From: Callaeas wilsoni
Taxonomy: Eukaryota > Chordata > Aves > Passeriformes > Callaeidae
Assembly: GCA_013398955.1 (NCBI GenBank)
Contig: VWPU01006254.1
Span: 1-64,000 of the forward strand
Direction: 5' to 3'
DNA: 64,000 bases
The translations under genes and the position numbers were made by a program. The notes beneath the pieces were generated by a model. It ran no database searches. It was not told the origin of the DNA and was given only the letters and a program-made list of their open reading frames with translations. How positions within the stretch are numbered: position 1 is the stretch's first letter; each line of letters begins with the position of its first letter. Of the stretch, positions 25,201-40,200 are shown piece after piece.

Positions 25201-28200
25201 TCAGGTAAAATGCTGAAACATAGCCTGAGATGGTAGCGTCGTATCACTATGATGAAATAATGAGGGATTGTAAATATAACTCCTTTCATTGGCATGTATA
25301 ACTCAAGGGTATTTTGTGCTAAATTACTCTGTATTACTCATTTGCTTCTTGAAACCCCTCACTGAGGGACTTTTAAGAGAGAACCTTTTATGTTGGAATG
25401 AGTAGGGAGGAATATATTAATCCAGAGCTTGCTGTGAGCTAAACTGTTTTGACTGAAATTTAGACATGTATTTTCTTGTGATTAAGTTGTGCATAGGCAG
25501 CTAATACCACAACTTCAGAATATGGATGTCCAGAAAAGGAAAAAAATACAAATATGTAATCTAAATAAGAGAAAACGGAAATGTTAAGTTAGAGGAAATA
25601 CTAAATTTACATTGCTGTAGTTATTGGTGTAATGAAATTCAAGATGCAATCATTATACTGAATACTGACTTTTTAAAAATTCTTGTTCTAGACAAACCAA
25701 AGGAGGAGAAGAAGGATACTTTCTTAGAAAAGCTTGCAACTCAAGTTATAAAAAATGTGCAAGTCAAGATCACAGGCATTCATGTTAAATACGAAGATGA
25801 TGTAAGTAACCGGGACATGTTGTCTTCATTTTAAATTGGGCTTTAATGCAGTTCTGATTCTCTAGTCCATAGAGAAACTGTATTTGCCACCTTGAAAAAG
25901 TTGCTGTGGTTTGTTCTGCACCTCTTCAAATAACTTGCCCCAGATATGACTGAATGCCAGAAATATGGATATGTTAAATAGATATTCTCTTTCCCCTTGT
26001 CCAGTGCTGCCTTGCTCACTAAATGTGGGCATCATCTGTTCTCACATGTTGCTGCATGCAGTGGATGTACAGAGTTTTTCAGTGTCCTAGGGAGAGTCTA
26101 GAATGGCAGAAACTGATGGGTTTACAGATGGGTCTGAAGGCAAATTGTTGAAAACACTTAACTGATGAACAAGAATGTTTGTTTATATGAACCAGACTGG
26201 TATTTCTAGTTTTACTTTCCTTTATGAAAACAATTAAGCAGTTTGTTGTGAGACAAATTGAATTTAAAAGAAAAACACTGGATAATAGGGTATTTCTCAA
26301 ACCTTTCTTTGGGACTGTTTTCAGAGACACTAAAGTTAAAGAGAACTGCATATCATAAACTTATATAGCTGACTGAGATGTGGTACTCTTAATTTTTATT
26401 TCTTTTCCTGTATGGCGATGTTAGAATCCAAAGGAAAATTTTCAGTTTGAATTGAAGTCCTTAGTCTTTACACTACAGCCGTATTAGTTTTGGCCTATCT
26501 TAGTGGGTTCCAGTAGTGTTTCAGTTAGATTAACTGAAATTACGCAAAGGAAGTTGCTCAGAACAGTTCAGGATTTCAGTCAACTTTAAATGATACATCT
26601 GTCTCCAGCAAGAGAAATAAATATCTTTTATTTTTCTATTTTTGTAGATCACAGACCCACAGTGTCCGATTTCCTTGGGAATGACGTTGGGCGAGCTTAG
26701 TTTACTGGTATTGTGTGTGTGAATTTGTGTTCTCATGTGTTCAGTTTGCTCACCTTTGGAGTAGCAGAAAGGAAAAGGAACACAGTAAGAAGATAGAGTG
26801 ACAGTGTGCATACAGCTGGAAGTGAAGACAATCTTTTATTCATGCAAATAGTACTGGCAGTTTGAGCAAGCAGAAGGGAAAAGGATCGAGGAACATCACA
26901 CTTTCTGAGAGTTGGTGATTTGTTCTAATGATCTGAGTGACCTTTGAAACTGGGCAGGTTATGTCCTGGCATAATAAATGAGGGCAAACATTGCATCATG
27001 ATGATAAAGAATTTGGTATTTTGCCAGGCCTTTTGAGAAATGGGGAGAGAAAATTTCAGCTAACCTCTCTTTGCCTTAGCTGTTAAGCATTTTATGGGTA
27101 GGATGAGGAGTTTAATATCAAGGTATGAAAGTAAACTGACAGATTTTTGTGTGTTATCTTGATGCGTGTGTATGCAGAGAAACTGGATGCATTTGTTGCT
27201 TGGAAGCATAGGATAAACCCACAAATGTGTTAGCTAAGATGCACAAAATTGCTTTTATCACTTTGAACTTTTAGACAACAAACAAGGACTGGACACCTTC
27301 CATTCTGAATGAAGCTGCAAAAATAATATACAAGGTAATGGGTTTTGGGTTTTTTCCTACACAAGTGAAGAAAGCAACTGATCTTGGAGACTAGTAAACC
27401 TGGGCTTCTAAATAAAGTTGGAAAAATAGTTTGCTTTTTGAGTTCTCCAGTTTTTCTTTATTTTTGATGTATGTTTAAACACAAGTAGAACACAAATAAC
27501 TGTTTTTATGTAAGGCATAAACTTAAATAAACTCCATAGTTTAAATAATTTCTCTTAAATGCGACTGCTGATTCCCTTGTTCAATGCATTATACAACAAA
27601 CCGATGTGGAAACTGTGATTTCAGAGAGGTTGTCAGATTGCCATTTCCTAATCTAATTTGTATTCCTAACATAATTGGATTCTGAAAGCTAAGCAGTCTC
27701 TCTGTTCTCCCTGCCCACCTCCTGAACCACCCCTCGAGCCTGTGCAGAAAGGAGTACGCAGAGATCTAAAGAATTATAGGAACAATATAAGAAGGGTTTA
27801 ATAGTCCTGGCTTCTTTATTAGGCCAAATGCCAGTTTTGTGAACACTTGCCCCTGTAATCCAGGGTCATATTTAACAGATGTGCATGAACATGTGCTTTA
27901 AGAACTTGCAATTCAATTATCATTTCAAATAGTATTGCCAGATTAGATACATTTCAATGCTAATGGTTCATTTGCTGTCTAGTCTGCTTTCATATGTTCT
28001 GTTTTCACAAATGGAAAGCTAAGTTTGTAGAATGGATTGAATACAGAGTATATAGTTTGTTGCATGTTTTCTTCCTGTGCAGCTTTTGTGCCTGGACAGC
28101 CTCAGTGCTTATTGGAACATACACAGCAAAATGTATTATCATGGCTCCCGTGAACAAATACTGGTAACGTAGAAGAAAATGCATTAATTACTCTATTCAC

Positions 28201-31200
28201 TGACTCTTGTATTCAAAACCACACCACTCTTCACACTTATGGTCACCTGTATTCAGGGTCATATGTTAATCCATTGCACTATTGTTAATAATATTTTGTG
28301 AACCTCATTTGTTATCAACTCCTATAGGGTTTAGACATGATATATTTTTGACCCATTGTGTTTATAAAGGTGTTCTGTGTGTCCTTGAACAATACTACTT
28401 GTTGCCCTTTTTCTTTTGTGTTCATCTTTTATGGATACCTTTATTTTTGTTTTATTTTGCCCTTAACAAAATATGTACTTAACCCAGTGAGCTTGGTTCT
28501 AACATTGAAGATTGAATCAAAACTGTGAAGTGCTTAAAGCCATCCAGTTGTCTAAGAACAGACAAGTTCCTTTGGCATTGCCCGTCTGTGGAGGTTTTCC
28601 TCTTTTTTCTCTGAATCTCAGTCTGAAATGAAAACACGAATTGATACACAGCTTGAATTGACAGCTGCAAAATTCTGCAAAATACACATGAACTTAAGTT
28701 GACCTACTCAAAGCTTTGAGAACTCTAAACAAGTAATGCTCATCAACAATTGCTAGACAGTATCATATCCCTTTGCAGGATCAGCTGAAAGGAGGAATTT
28801 CCTGTAGTGGTAACCAGCCTGAAGACTACCAGTACAGTAAGTAAGCTAGGAATGAGTGAATCTAAACTGTTCTGAGCATGTTGGTGTACAACAGCCTGAC
28901 CTGATCCTGCAGGCATGGCCATATACTATCTTCATTTTAGAAAAATCATAATGTAATAGAACATATTAGGGCTTGTATGCTTTTTGACTATTGCTGAGCT
29001 ATCTTAATTGTTATTGGTAAGAATTGCATCCTGATTCTGTGAGGCTTAAGCATGCACGTTATCAGTACAAAGTGGTTTCTTTATTACTTGCTATATTTAA
29101 GTAAAAAATCCATCTCAATTTTTTTTATCTTCAAGTTTTCAGACCAGTGTCAGCCTCTGCAAGACTCTATATCAACCCATATGCAGAAGTAGAACTAAAA
29201 ACTCCTAAGATTGATTGTAATGTAGAAGTACAGAGAATTGTCATTGAATTCACTAAGCCACAGGCAAGTTGGTTTGGTATTTATCACTCATGTCAGTTTG
29301 TGATGAACTATAGTGTTTTTTTGCTGGAAAACATTTTTCTTAGGGATTCGTGTGCTTATAATGGCTGTAGAATTTCTAAACTGTTTAGCAGTACCTGCGG
29401 GAAAAGTGTAGGATCTTTTCCCCTCTGTGTAACAATCACTTCCTGGTGATTCTTGTCCTCTGACACTCTTATCTGTGGACCCTCTGGGGACCACCTGATC
29501 TGTATTCAGCCCTTCCAGTAGCATTCTTTTCACCTAGAGAATGCAATCATGAGTAGCCCTTATCTTATTAAACTACAATCCAGTGTTATAACTGCATAGA
29601 TGCCAAAGTACAAGCAAGGGTGGGAATGAACGGAGTGTGCTGGCTTTAGCAACAAAGCCTGCTGAAGTATCAAGGAGCTAATTTAGATGGCTCCCCAGCA
29701 ATTTTGTGTTCTCATTTATTCAGGGATAACTTGCAGTTAGTTGACTAAAGAGCTATTTAGATCTTACCGATGTCTAAGTGTATGTATATTGAGTTCAGAA
29801 CTGTACCAGTAAGATTCACTAATGTAAAGGCAACTCTAAAATGAGGGAAACTGCATTGACAAATGAATATGGTTGGTTTGAGAAAGCCTGAGAGTTTGTG
29901 CTGAGCCAGCTGATAAAACTACAAATTGTTGTTCTTGGAGGGAAGCAGGGGTTCGTGTAGTGGTGTCCTTTGAGAAGAACAGGTGCAGTTGGTCCATTTT
30001 CAGGTACTAATGAACATGCATGGTCTTAAATTTCTGTGTAGTTTGAGGAATACTGCAGGCCATGGTATACATGCAGTTGGAGTACTGCCTGCAAACAAAA
30101 CCTGAACCTCTGCTAAGAAACTTGTTTTCCTGTGTTTAGTACCTCAGCATGATAGACCTGCTGGAGTCCATAGATTACATGGTTCGCAATGCACCATACA
30201 GAAGATTTAGGCCAAATGTATCTCTCCATAAAAATGCCAAGGAATGGTAAGCCATGTACATTCATGTATTCTTTGGGAGATGCTGGAGTCTTCTCCAGTC
30301 TATTCATTCTCCTTTGTAGTTAAAAGTAGTTTTTAAAGTAGATCACATGCTGATATAACTTCCACAGAGCTTTGCTTAGCCCTTAGATTCAAGTGATGAA
30401 AGATCCAATTGATGAAAATCTCACTTGCTAAGCTGAAGTCCCCAAAATTTGAATGCCAGTGCTCTCACTGGAGGTTAAAATGTAATTTTAGAAAGGCCAA
30501 AGAAAAAACTAGGCAAATCTAATACAAGGGAAACATATGCCAACTATAGTTTTTAAAGATTTGAACTGATATGCTTTTACTTGGCTTTTTTCAAAGTACT
30601 AACTGATACTGATTATCAAAGTCCTTAAGTGCACTTAATGCTGTAACAGCCCAAATTTGCAAACATGCAGAAGTCAATAAGGAAGGTTTGTAGCTCTTCA
30701 GGCATTAAATGTAAGCCCTCTGTCCATTTTTCCAAAGTGATGTTGAAAACATTAAAATTTTTATAAGCCAAGTTACTAAAATCACAAGTGGTGAACAAAG
30801 TGTTTGCATACTAATAAACTACCTTTGCAGCCTGTAAGCTGTAATGCACAAATGAAACGGGAAGTTGTTCATAAGTATGGAATTATTGTAGGTGGAAATA
30901 TGCAGGTAACAGTGTTCTTGAAGTTCACGTCAGAAGACATACTCGAATGTGGTCATGGAGTAACATAAAACAGCACAGGCAGCTTCTGAAGAGTTACAAA
31001 AATGTGTACAAGAACAAGCTAACACAGAGTAAACTGTCAGAAGAAACACAGAGGCAAATTCAGGTATGAGTCTTTTCTCTTTGGAGGAATTATAGTTTGG
31101 TCCCTCTATGAAATAATTCTTTAGATATAATTGAGAGTAATGCAGGTAGATGGTTTTACAAGAGCACAAGAGGTCTGTGAAAATATCTTTTTAATCTGAA

Positions 31201-34200
31201 GTTCTGTGTAACCTGTTGTGGAGAACAAAATAAAATACTAGTAAAGTGCCATTTAAAACAATCTGTCTTTCGTTGAGGATTAATGAGCATGGATACATTT
31301 AATGAAGTGCAAGAGTAATGTAGTTAAGGAAAAAACCTAGACTGCCTAACATCAGTTTTATCTTCTAGTGAACTTTGCAGCCGGGAGTGGGATATACCTG
31401 TGATAGAAATGAGCAGACCTAGAAATCAATTGGAGTGTAAATATGAAGGAGCTGGTAGAAAATTTATAATGGAGAGTCTTTCCTAAATGTGCTTTAGATG
31501 CAAATAATTCGATCATACATTTTTATAGGACCTAGAAAGAAAACTTGACGTCTTCAATATAATCTTAGCAAGACAACAAGCACAAGTTGAGGTAAGGAGT
31601 CATTTTTGTTCAGTAATATTGTAGCACTTCAAATAGGATGGTTTTGCCAAGATAACATTTTTTAAAAAATTGTGCTGATATATATGATAGGATAGGTAGG
31701 TTGGAAGACAAGTTTCCTATCCTTCCAGGACAAGAGTAAATTGATTTCCAAACTGGAAACCAGTTCAAAAGTTTTAAATGGTACAGGATCAGTCCTCAGG
31801 TTTGTTACTACTAGGTTAAGGAATCTGCTAGATTTAAGGAGTGTAATTGCTTTTTGTACACTGTTAAATACTGTCTTTTTGTATAGTTCCTACCTTTTTG
31901 TAGTCTAAATGCTGGTGAAATGTGTCAAAAACACTGTCCAAAGTAAAAGAAAGGTGTGCTTTTGTCTGTGCATGCACAGACACATAGAGACATGTCCCTC
32001 ACCCTGGTCCTCTTTTTGCCTCTGTCTAGTGAGTCAAAGTGCTCTTAATTCCTTGTGGTATAGTGTTGCTGTCTCTCAGTTAAATGCATGCTCAACATGC
32101 ATACATACATGGATTATTTACAGAAAAATAGTAATACTATAAATTATGTATTTTTTCCAATTTGTTTTAATTTCTGGTTTGTAGACAATAAGATCAGGAC
32201 AAAAATTACTGAAGAAGAAAAGCACTGAAGCAGAAAAGAAAAGTGGAGGATGGTTTAGTGGTTTCTGGGGTAAAAGAGAATCTAGGATTAAAGAAGATGA
32301 AGAATCACCTGTACCTGAAAGTAAGTGTAGATTGTAATGCACTAATGTTTCGAGAGATTTTAAGTCTTCTTATACATTAAAAAGAAAGCAATTGATATTT
32401 TTGCTTCCTACTATGCAGGAGAGGGTATGGCATAAGCAGTGCAATGCAGTATTGATCGTTTTATAGCACCTCTTACTGAATATTGAGCTGGCAAATAAAG
32501 CATTCTTCTAAACTGGCCATATGCTTTTCAGAACCTTGGTGAGGAGAAGAATATGGTAATTATAGCTATAGTGATATTTAGCAACAATTGTTTGTGGTAA
32601 TTTACTGTCTGGATCAGAGGTTTGATCTACTAAAATTCCTGACATCTATTTTCATCATAAGGAGCTATGGATACTTTTGTAATAAAAATTATATTGATTT
32701 CTGTGCTACATATGTACCACCATATATGAAGACTTGTGTGAATCATTTTACAGTCTGGAATTTAGTGCAGTATGAAGAATCAATGAAGTGTATCAGCACA
32801 GCTTAAGTAGTAGGAGGCAAATGTGAGGAAAAGTGGTAATTGTTATTTATTAAGGTGCAAATTGTGTGGGTTTTTGGTTTTCAGCTATTGATGAGCTAAT
32901 GACACCAGAGGAGAAAGCTAAACTTTTTACTGCTATTGGATATAGTGACAGCTCCCATCACTTTTCATTACCAAAGCAGGTAAGCAACCTATGGGATGGT
33001 TTAAAAAAACAAACCACATAACAAATTAAGTGTAAAGATGCCTTCAACTCTCTCATTACCCTGAAGAAAGATGAAGGCTTCAAATTTGGGTAGGAAATAT
33101 TATTTGATTCTTCAGAAGTTTCTGATTGATGCAGTCATAAAATGGTTACATATGTCAGGAAGTCAGAACCCTCTCTTGGCAAGGCCAAGACTTGACATTT
33201 AGCAGCAAAAACAACAAAGACATACAAGCTATGTCTTCTAAAATGTAGTTATTTAATAGGATTATATTGATTTTGGTTGAGTTCTAGTGAGTTTTCTACT
33301 GAATGTAGTTTAGCTATGCTTGCTTCAGTGTTTAAAAAAAGTTCCTTAATGCTGAAAAGAGACTGACTATATTTGCTCTGCATTTGTTGAGCTACACTGT
33401 TTTATGTTAAAGAAACGACTGGTAAACATTGAATAAAGTAAAGACTCTGTACTTTGCTTTCTGCATAGAGATGTGTTTCTAATCTTAGTTGACTGGAAAA
33501 ACTTAGAAAGACACATTTAAGTTTGCTAAAATGAGGAGTTCTGAAAAATTATTCTTATTGAGATGACTAATTTCAGTTTCCTCTGTTCTTCTCACTAGTA
33601 TATTGCCCATGTTGTGACACTGAAGCTGTTAAGCACTTCTCTTACAATTAAAGAAGACAAGAATGTGGCAGAAACTCTGAAAGTACAGATAATTGATCTG
33701 AGTACCAAAATATCACAGCGCCCAGGAGCACAAGCTATTAAGTAATTGGATTGGTATTTTCTTTTTGTAGAAATATCTCTGCCCTTCCTCACCCCACTCC
33801 CTAGCTTCTTAACTTTTCTTGGTTAGTGCATTCTTGGGTAGTGCTTGTTGTATATTGCCTTGTAAAATTGTGGGCATTCTGTAACTGTACTCTGTTGTAA
33901 ATTATATAATTTGGTGAATAACACAGAATGGAAGGAAGAAGGGAATGCTGTCTGCTAGTTTTCATGAAAAATGGCAGTCTCTTTCTTGAGTATAAGTGTT
34001 GAAGTGCTGAATATGACTTTTGGGAAGGGATAGCTAAACAGTGTGAAATAATGTGGCCAACACCACACTAGCCAACCTAGTGAATGTGTTACTCACTGAC
34101 TACAGAAATGAAAAAATATGTGTGTGTGCTGTGGGTGGGAGATCAGCGAGAGCATAAGATACTGAGACCTACCTGTGTTTTAAGAGAAGGCACACCAGAA

Positions 34201-37200
34201 ATATTGAACAAAAATTATTGGATTACGCAGTCAATGAATAAGATTCCCAGTGTCTGGAAAATGAATTGGTGCACTTTTTCTTTTATTTGCAGTTCCTTCA
34301 GTTCTGGCTTCATACATAAGATCACCAGCTCAGCCACTGACTCTTGAAATATTTTTGCTACAAACCATTCTGGGGAATTTTCAAGGTGCAGCTTGAATCC
34401 TGCACAGAAACAAAAAGAGCTTTGACATTATTTTACATAAATGAATACCATATAATTTAGTTTGCAAGACTGAAGCAGTAGAACAGATACTCTTATTAGT
34501 ATTATGTTTCTGAAAAAAATGTAATTTAGTTATCTCAATAGAGCAAGGCATATGACACTGATTATGGCCAAATGTGTTGCCTCCCAAAGTCAGGGATTTC
34601 AATGGTGAAGGCACAGGACCTGAAAATCAGTTTCTTATGTAATAGGTACTTCTAAGGATGAGTGAAGTTGATGTGGTTTGGTGGTGTTCAATGGCTTTCT
34701 TCAAAGGTGTTTTCCTACAGACTCCACTTAATACTATTGTCAGGGCAGTTCTCAGTACAGAATTCCCATTTGCACTAAAAGAAGTCTGTAACTGCTTTTT
34801 AAATCCATACACAACAGTCAACATTCCTACACTTTTTATTTATGTAACATAAATATTCTGCTTTTCTTTTCTCTTGCAACTGATTCTAACCTTTGCCCAA
34901 TTTAGTGTTTTTAACTATTCATCTTTTTAGGGTTGAAGCAAAGCTTGAAAACTGGTATGTTACAGGCCTGAGACAAGAAAACATTGTACCATCTCTTGTG
35001 GCTTCCATAGGGGATAGCAAATCTTCTCTGCTTAAGATTGAGTTTGATATCAACCCAGAGGACAGTACAGCTGACCAGAGCCTTACTATTGAATCACAGC
35101 CTGTGGAAGTAAAATATGATGCAGTGAGTAGTAACCAAAACCCTCAGGTATTTCTGAGTCCTCTTTCTCTGCTCTTACTCTCTTGGCTCTGTCCAGATCT
35201 GATTTTGAGTTTTTGTTGAGTGACTTGTATGTATAATGCTATATAATGCTGATTCTTGTCTTCTTTTTTTTTTTTTTATTATAAGAGAACAATAAATGCA
35301 ATGGTAGAATTCTTTCAGACAAGTAAGGGAATAGATCTTGAAAGATTAACGACAGCCACATTAATGAAACTGGAAGAAATCAAGGAAAGAACTGCTACAG
35401 GTAAGATAGTAACAAATCTCAGTGAAAGTGAACCCTTAAAATGTTTCAATATGATTATCCAAACACTTGGTTTATGTTTTCATTGATGGCCAAACAGTAG
35501 GTTTGGGATTTTTCCTTGAGCTGGTGCCATCATTTCAGCTGGGATAGAGTTAATTTCTTCTCACTTTGTTACTTGGAGATTTAGTGGATGTTTTGTGGGA
35601 AGGAGCATTGAGTTTAGTAAGAAATCAGTAGACTGCTGTGAAAGTCTTGACTCAAAGAGGCTTTATCTTTCAGATAACATCTTTTTGTATGCTGTCACAA
35701 TTGTTTCACTTGTGAATAGCATTTACATTTCTATGCCCTTTCCTTTTTGTTTAAGGATTAATTCATATTATCGAAATGCGGAAAGTCCTTGACTTGAAGA
35801 TTAATCTGAAACCTTCCTACCTCGTGGTTCCACAGACTGGTTTCTACCATGAAAATTCAGATTTGCTGATTTTGGACTTTGGTACATTTCAGGTATATAA
35901 ATGACATCTCTTATAAACTGAGGGGAAGCAAATATTCTCTTTTAACATAGCTGTCATCTGGAACCATCTTGCTTTCTGAAGGCGGAGTGATCATCTGTGT
36001 CAACATATTTTTAACTTACAGCAGTTTGATCAGAGTTATTAGGGTATCTTTGACCTACTTGTACTAGTTAATCCTTGCCAGGAAACATGTTCATATTGTA
36101 ATCATGGTTGTAATACCTTATCATTTAGTATCTTTCATTTCTTCAGCAGAACACATGAACTTTTGTTTCCTTTTTTGTAAAATGATAGTCTTTTATTAAT
36201 AAACGAGAATATAATTTTTCTCTTGAAGTTTGAAAATTTTTTCCCTTGTTTCCATAAAATGGAAAGATTACAATCATTGAAGTTGATTTAATGACTGATT
36301 AAATATTTCTTTTAGTGGTATTCCATAAGTAAAATTATAGACTAGTGAAAAAAATTCTTTTTGCATAGCTTGAATTAAGTGGATTGATAGAAGTAACAAC
36401 AAATATATCTACTTTTCAAGAATAAGTGAAGTATGAAATGATTTAAGATATTTTCTCTGTAAGAGTCCAAATGTCAATTATTAACCCCTATGAATCATTT
36501 TTTCATCTTCACTAGAATGTATATCACATGTCTGTTCTAAAGACTTTATTTTGTTTGTTGTGTGTTTAGCTGAACAGCGTAAATCAAGGCAGTAGTGACG
36601 CTTCTAACTTTTCATCTTTAGAGGAGATTATGGACAAAGCTTATGACAAATTTGATGTGAAAATTAAAAATGTGCAACTTCTTTTTGGAAGAACAGGTAA
36701 CAAAACAACATAGCTGCTGTTTATGTAAAAGATTGTCAAAGGCTACCTACCTGTAATAAATAAATATGAAAAGATAGGTTATAATACATGTTTGGTGCCA
36801 AACTTTGAAAAAATGGGGTAGTTTCTCTTCAAACAGCTGCTCACTTTTTGTTTGGACTTGTCCATCACTTTGATGGTAGCAGTGAATGTAAATGAATAGA
36901 ACTATTATGTTTTCCATCATATGCAGGAAAAGCACAGCTGAAATTTGCCTTAGTTCTTCACTGAACTTAGATTTGTGTAATCAACACAATGCTAGGTTGC
37001 TGTTCTATCTTTTATCTGTCTATCCATTTGTTTTTCTAGGGGTCAATGTAGATACACCTTTTAGTGTAGAATTGGGTTTAGTGCTGCTGAGGCAATAGTG
37101 TTCACAAATGGGATTAAAAGCTCTTAAAATACTTGACCTAAGTTGTTTTAGGTTTCTTTACTTGGTGAGTGGGTTTTTTACCCTCTTAGTGATGCCATTT

Positions 37201-40200
37201 GATTACTTTAATGATTCCTTAATTAAAGCAATTAGCAAGTGATGGGTTTTTTTAATCTAAATTTACTGGACATTTTCAGGTGAAGACTGGAAGAAGGCTC
37301 GTTTTCAGCATCCATCAACTTTGCACATTTTGCAGCCTATGGATATTCACATACAGTTGGCAAAATCAATGGTGGAAAGAGATTCCAGGATGGCAAAGTA
37401 ATATATTAATGTTGAAAAGACTTGTTTAGAATTACTGTGTACTTAGAGAAAAGAAAGCTGTGTTTTCCCTAAAGGTTCAGTTGCACTTTGTAATTTGATG
37501 GTGTTAACTAAGAAATCGAAATAGGTTACTACTGTTGGCAAAATCTTTTTTGGATAGTGGTTCCCTGAACCCTTTACTGCTTAAGTCCAAGCCCTGTTTT
37601 AATGCAGAATCCCTGGCTTTACTGTGATGTGCTCTTTATATAGGAGTATCCATATTGGTAAGGTTTAAATGAGGAATTGGTACCTTTTTGCATAGGAGGT
37701 TAATCAGTTGGTTTTTTTAAAAAAGGTTTAAAGTGTCAGGAGGACTTCCTTTGGTGCATGTCAGACTCTCTGACCAGAAAATCAAGGCAATCTTTGATCT
37801 GATTGATAGCATTCCACTGCCTCAGAAGTCATCTATGTCAGTTCCAAGCACAAAGGTAAGCTGACTACAACTAAGAAAACTTAAAAAAAAAAACCCAAAC
37901 AAGCAAAAAATCATCACTAGTGTCTTCGTTGACTTACCATCAGAACATTCTGGGCTTCCTCAAGCAAGTGGTGGAGCCTTTGCAATGTCCTGCTGATTTC
38001 AATATAAGTATTGGCAGAGCTGACCTTGCCAAGGAATGTGAGAGAGGCATTGTGGAACATTCATCATCAGTAGAAAATATGAACACACCAAGTTACATAA
38101 ACTTTAAAATAGTGTGTTGGTTATTTTTCTCTTTTCTTTCTCTCCAGGTACCAGCAATTCCCACAATTCCTGTTGTTGGTAAAGGGTTACTTAATACACC
38201 CCGGTTATTAGCAGAAATAGTGTCAGGTAAGAAGCTACAGAGGTGTCTTTGTAAAGGTAGCAGGCCATAACTTAGGGAATAGCTAATATTTTCATGCTGT
38301 TATTGATGTTAAAACATGTAAGGACAACACAGATGAGCATGATAGGTCATATCTACCCTCAAGTGCATAAGGAGATTTGATTAAGATGCTAATATTACTT
38401 CAGACTAATAAACTTGCTTTTTCTGAAAAGCAAACCTGCTTTTTTTTTCTCAATTAATATTATGCATAAGCAACTACTTCAAATGAGTAAACTAAATACC
38501 AACTGTATTAGGTTGTTCTGACTGTTTTGCATTAGCAAAGCTCTCCTTTTTCAGAAAAGGCAGAACTAGAATAACACATTACTGAGAAATTACTGTATTG
38601 ACACTGCATTTGAGCATTTATTTTCATGGCTGTCCTAGAGAAAAATTTCCTATAGTGGAACCTGGACACTCGTTTCCTGGAGCTTCTCTTATTATTGCTT
38701 TCTTATGTGTTCTTGAATGTCTAATGATGCCTTTAGACTCTCGTGCTGTCCTTAATATGACTTTAATTATTTTCACTTCTCATCCAGTGGGTAAGAGAGC
38801 AGTATAGATCTAAAGTATATTTTGTCAGGTTAGGTTTAAAGTGATCATGCAGTTAAAAATGCAATTGGAATGGGAAAGAGAGGGTGGGATATTTAGCCCT
38901 ATTTCTGGAAGAAGTTTACTGAGGAAGTCATTTCACTTCTGTAGACTCTGAAGAAGAATATTTTGATTTTGAGGAAAGCTCTGAACCAACTGACAGTTCA
39001 GTAATTAAAGGCGAAGAAATAAGAAGAGAGGAGCCTGCTCAGGAGGGGCTGACAGATCTTCAGCTGAAGTTTGAAATTAAGGAAGTATGTCTGTGATTCT
39101 ATTTTCCCCTATCTAAATAATACTTTTTAAAAAAATCCAGTATTCATTTACCAATGTTCTCCAGATTAGTGAATGCAGAAACATAATCACCAAACAAAAA
39201 ACCCCAGATGTATACACATACATATTTCTATGCATATGAGATGTTTCTTGTCTGTATGTGATGCATATAAATAAAACATGATACATACACACAGATGAAT
39301 ATGTATTAAAAAAAAAGAAAAAAGTCCCTTATTGGAGTATTTTTAGTAGAAAAAATTAGTACCAACTCATAATTAGGGAGTGGGGAGCAGGAATTTTGCA
39401 CTGGAAAAGCAAAGTCAGTACCCAGGCAGGTCTCTTGCAAAGAGAAAATCCCTAAATATTTTTTACATTTATATCTTTCACCCTCAAACAATCACTTCTC
39501 CTTTCTGTTTTATACTCTTAAGTCCGTAATAAAAACAATGCTTCCAACAAAGCAGGGAGGGCATTAATCTTGCATGTTTTTTGTTGTTGGTTTAAATGGT
39601 GAGAATACTGCATGTGAAAAGATGGCAAAACTGTATTTCGTGTTCATCCAGGTTTTAGTAGAACTCACCAGACAAAAGAAAATTGAGGAAACAGTGCTTG
39701 TATTTGATGTACTGCATCTTGGGACAGAAGCTACTGTCAGAAGCTATAATTTAGCAGCTGTGTCTTATTTGAAGAAAATCAGCTTGGATTACTATGGAAT
39801 TGGAGGTAATAAGCAGTGGTAGAAAAGTGGGCTTGTGTGTGTGTGTGTAGCTCTCCATTGACTTGTGCTCGCTGAAATGCAAATGTTGTTCCAGTTTCCC
39901 AGTTAATGTGCAGCTGTCCATTGGCAGTGCTTGTGCCACTGCTACAGTTCATAAGCTCTGGACTCTCACCATAATGCTTATGGGATAAATAAATGGCTTA
40001 GAGCTCAGTCTTTGGATGGAGAAGGGATTTGCTGTTTTGGGCTTAGCAAAGAGAAACCAGTGACTCATATTTGGTGGTGCAATGTATTTTAGCGAATGGT
40101 ACTGAAAGTTAATCTCTACCTTCAAGGCACAAATTGTTTGGTTCTCTGAAAGAACAGAAATGATCCTAATTCTTGTGTATCTCATGTGGTGTTTTACAGG

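Larger units (their letters stand above)
25802..39651 (+). other. VPS13C introns 8 to 27
   Basis: Introns here range from 162 bases (intron 20) to about 1.2 kb. Apart from the exons listed and the GC donor of intron 13 (29264-30139), I see no genes, RNA genes or mobile elements. All acceptors end in AG. Confidence 0.7.

Noticed and set aside
29264..29275. Alternative GT donor downstream of exon 13 to avoid a GC-AG intron
   Set aside because: Using the nearest GT adds bases that shift the frame and disrupts the conserved KPQ-YLSM junction.
30393..30436. C/D-box snoRNA-like pattern (GTGATGA then CTGA) in intron 14
   Set aside because: The C to D distance is too short, there is no terminal stem of useful length and no D' box.
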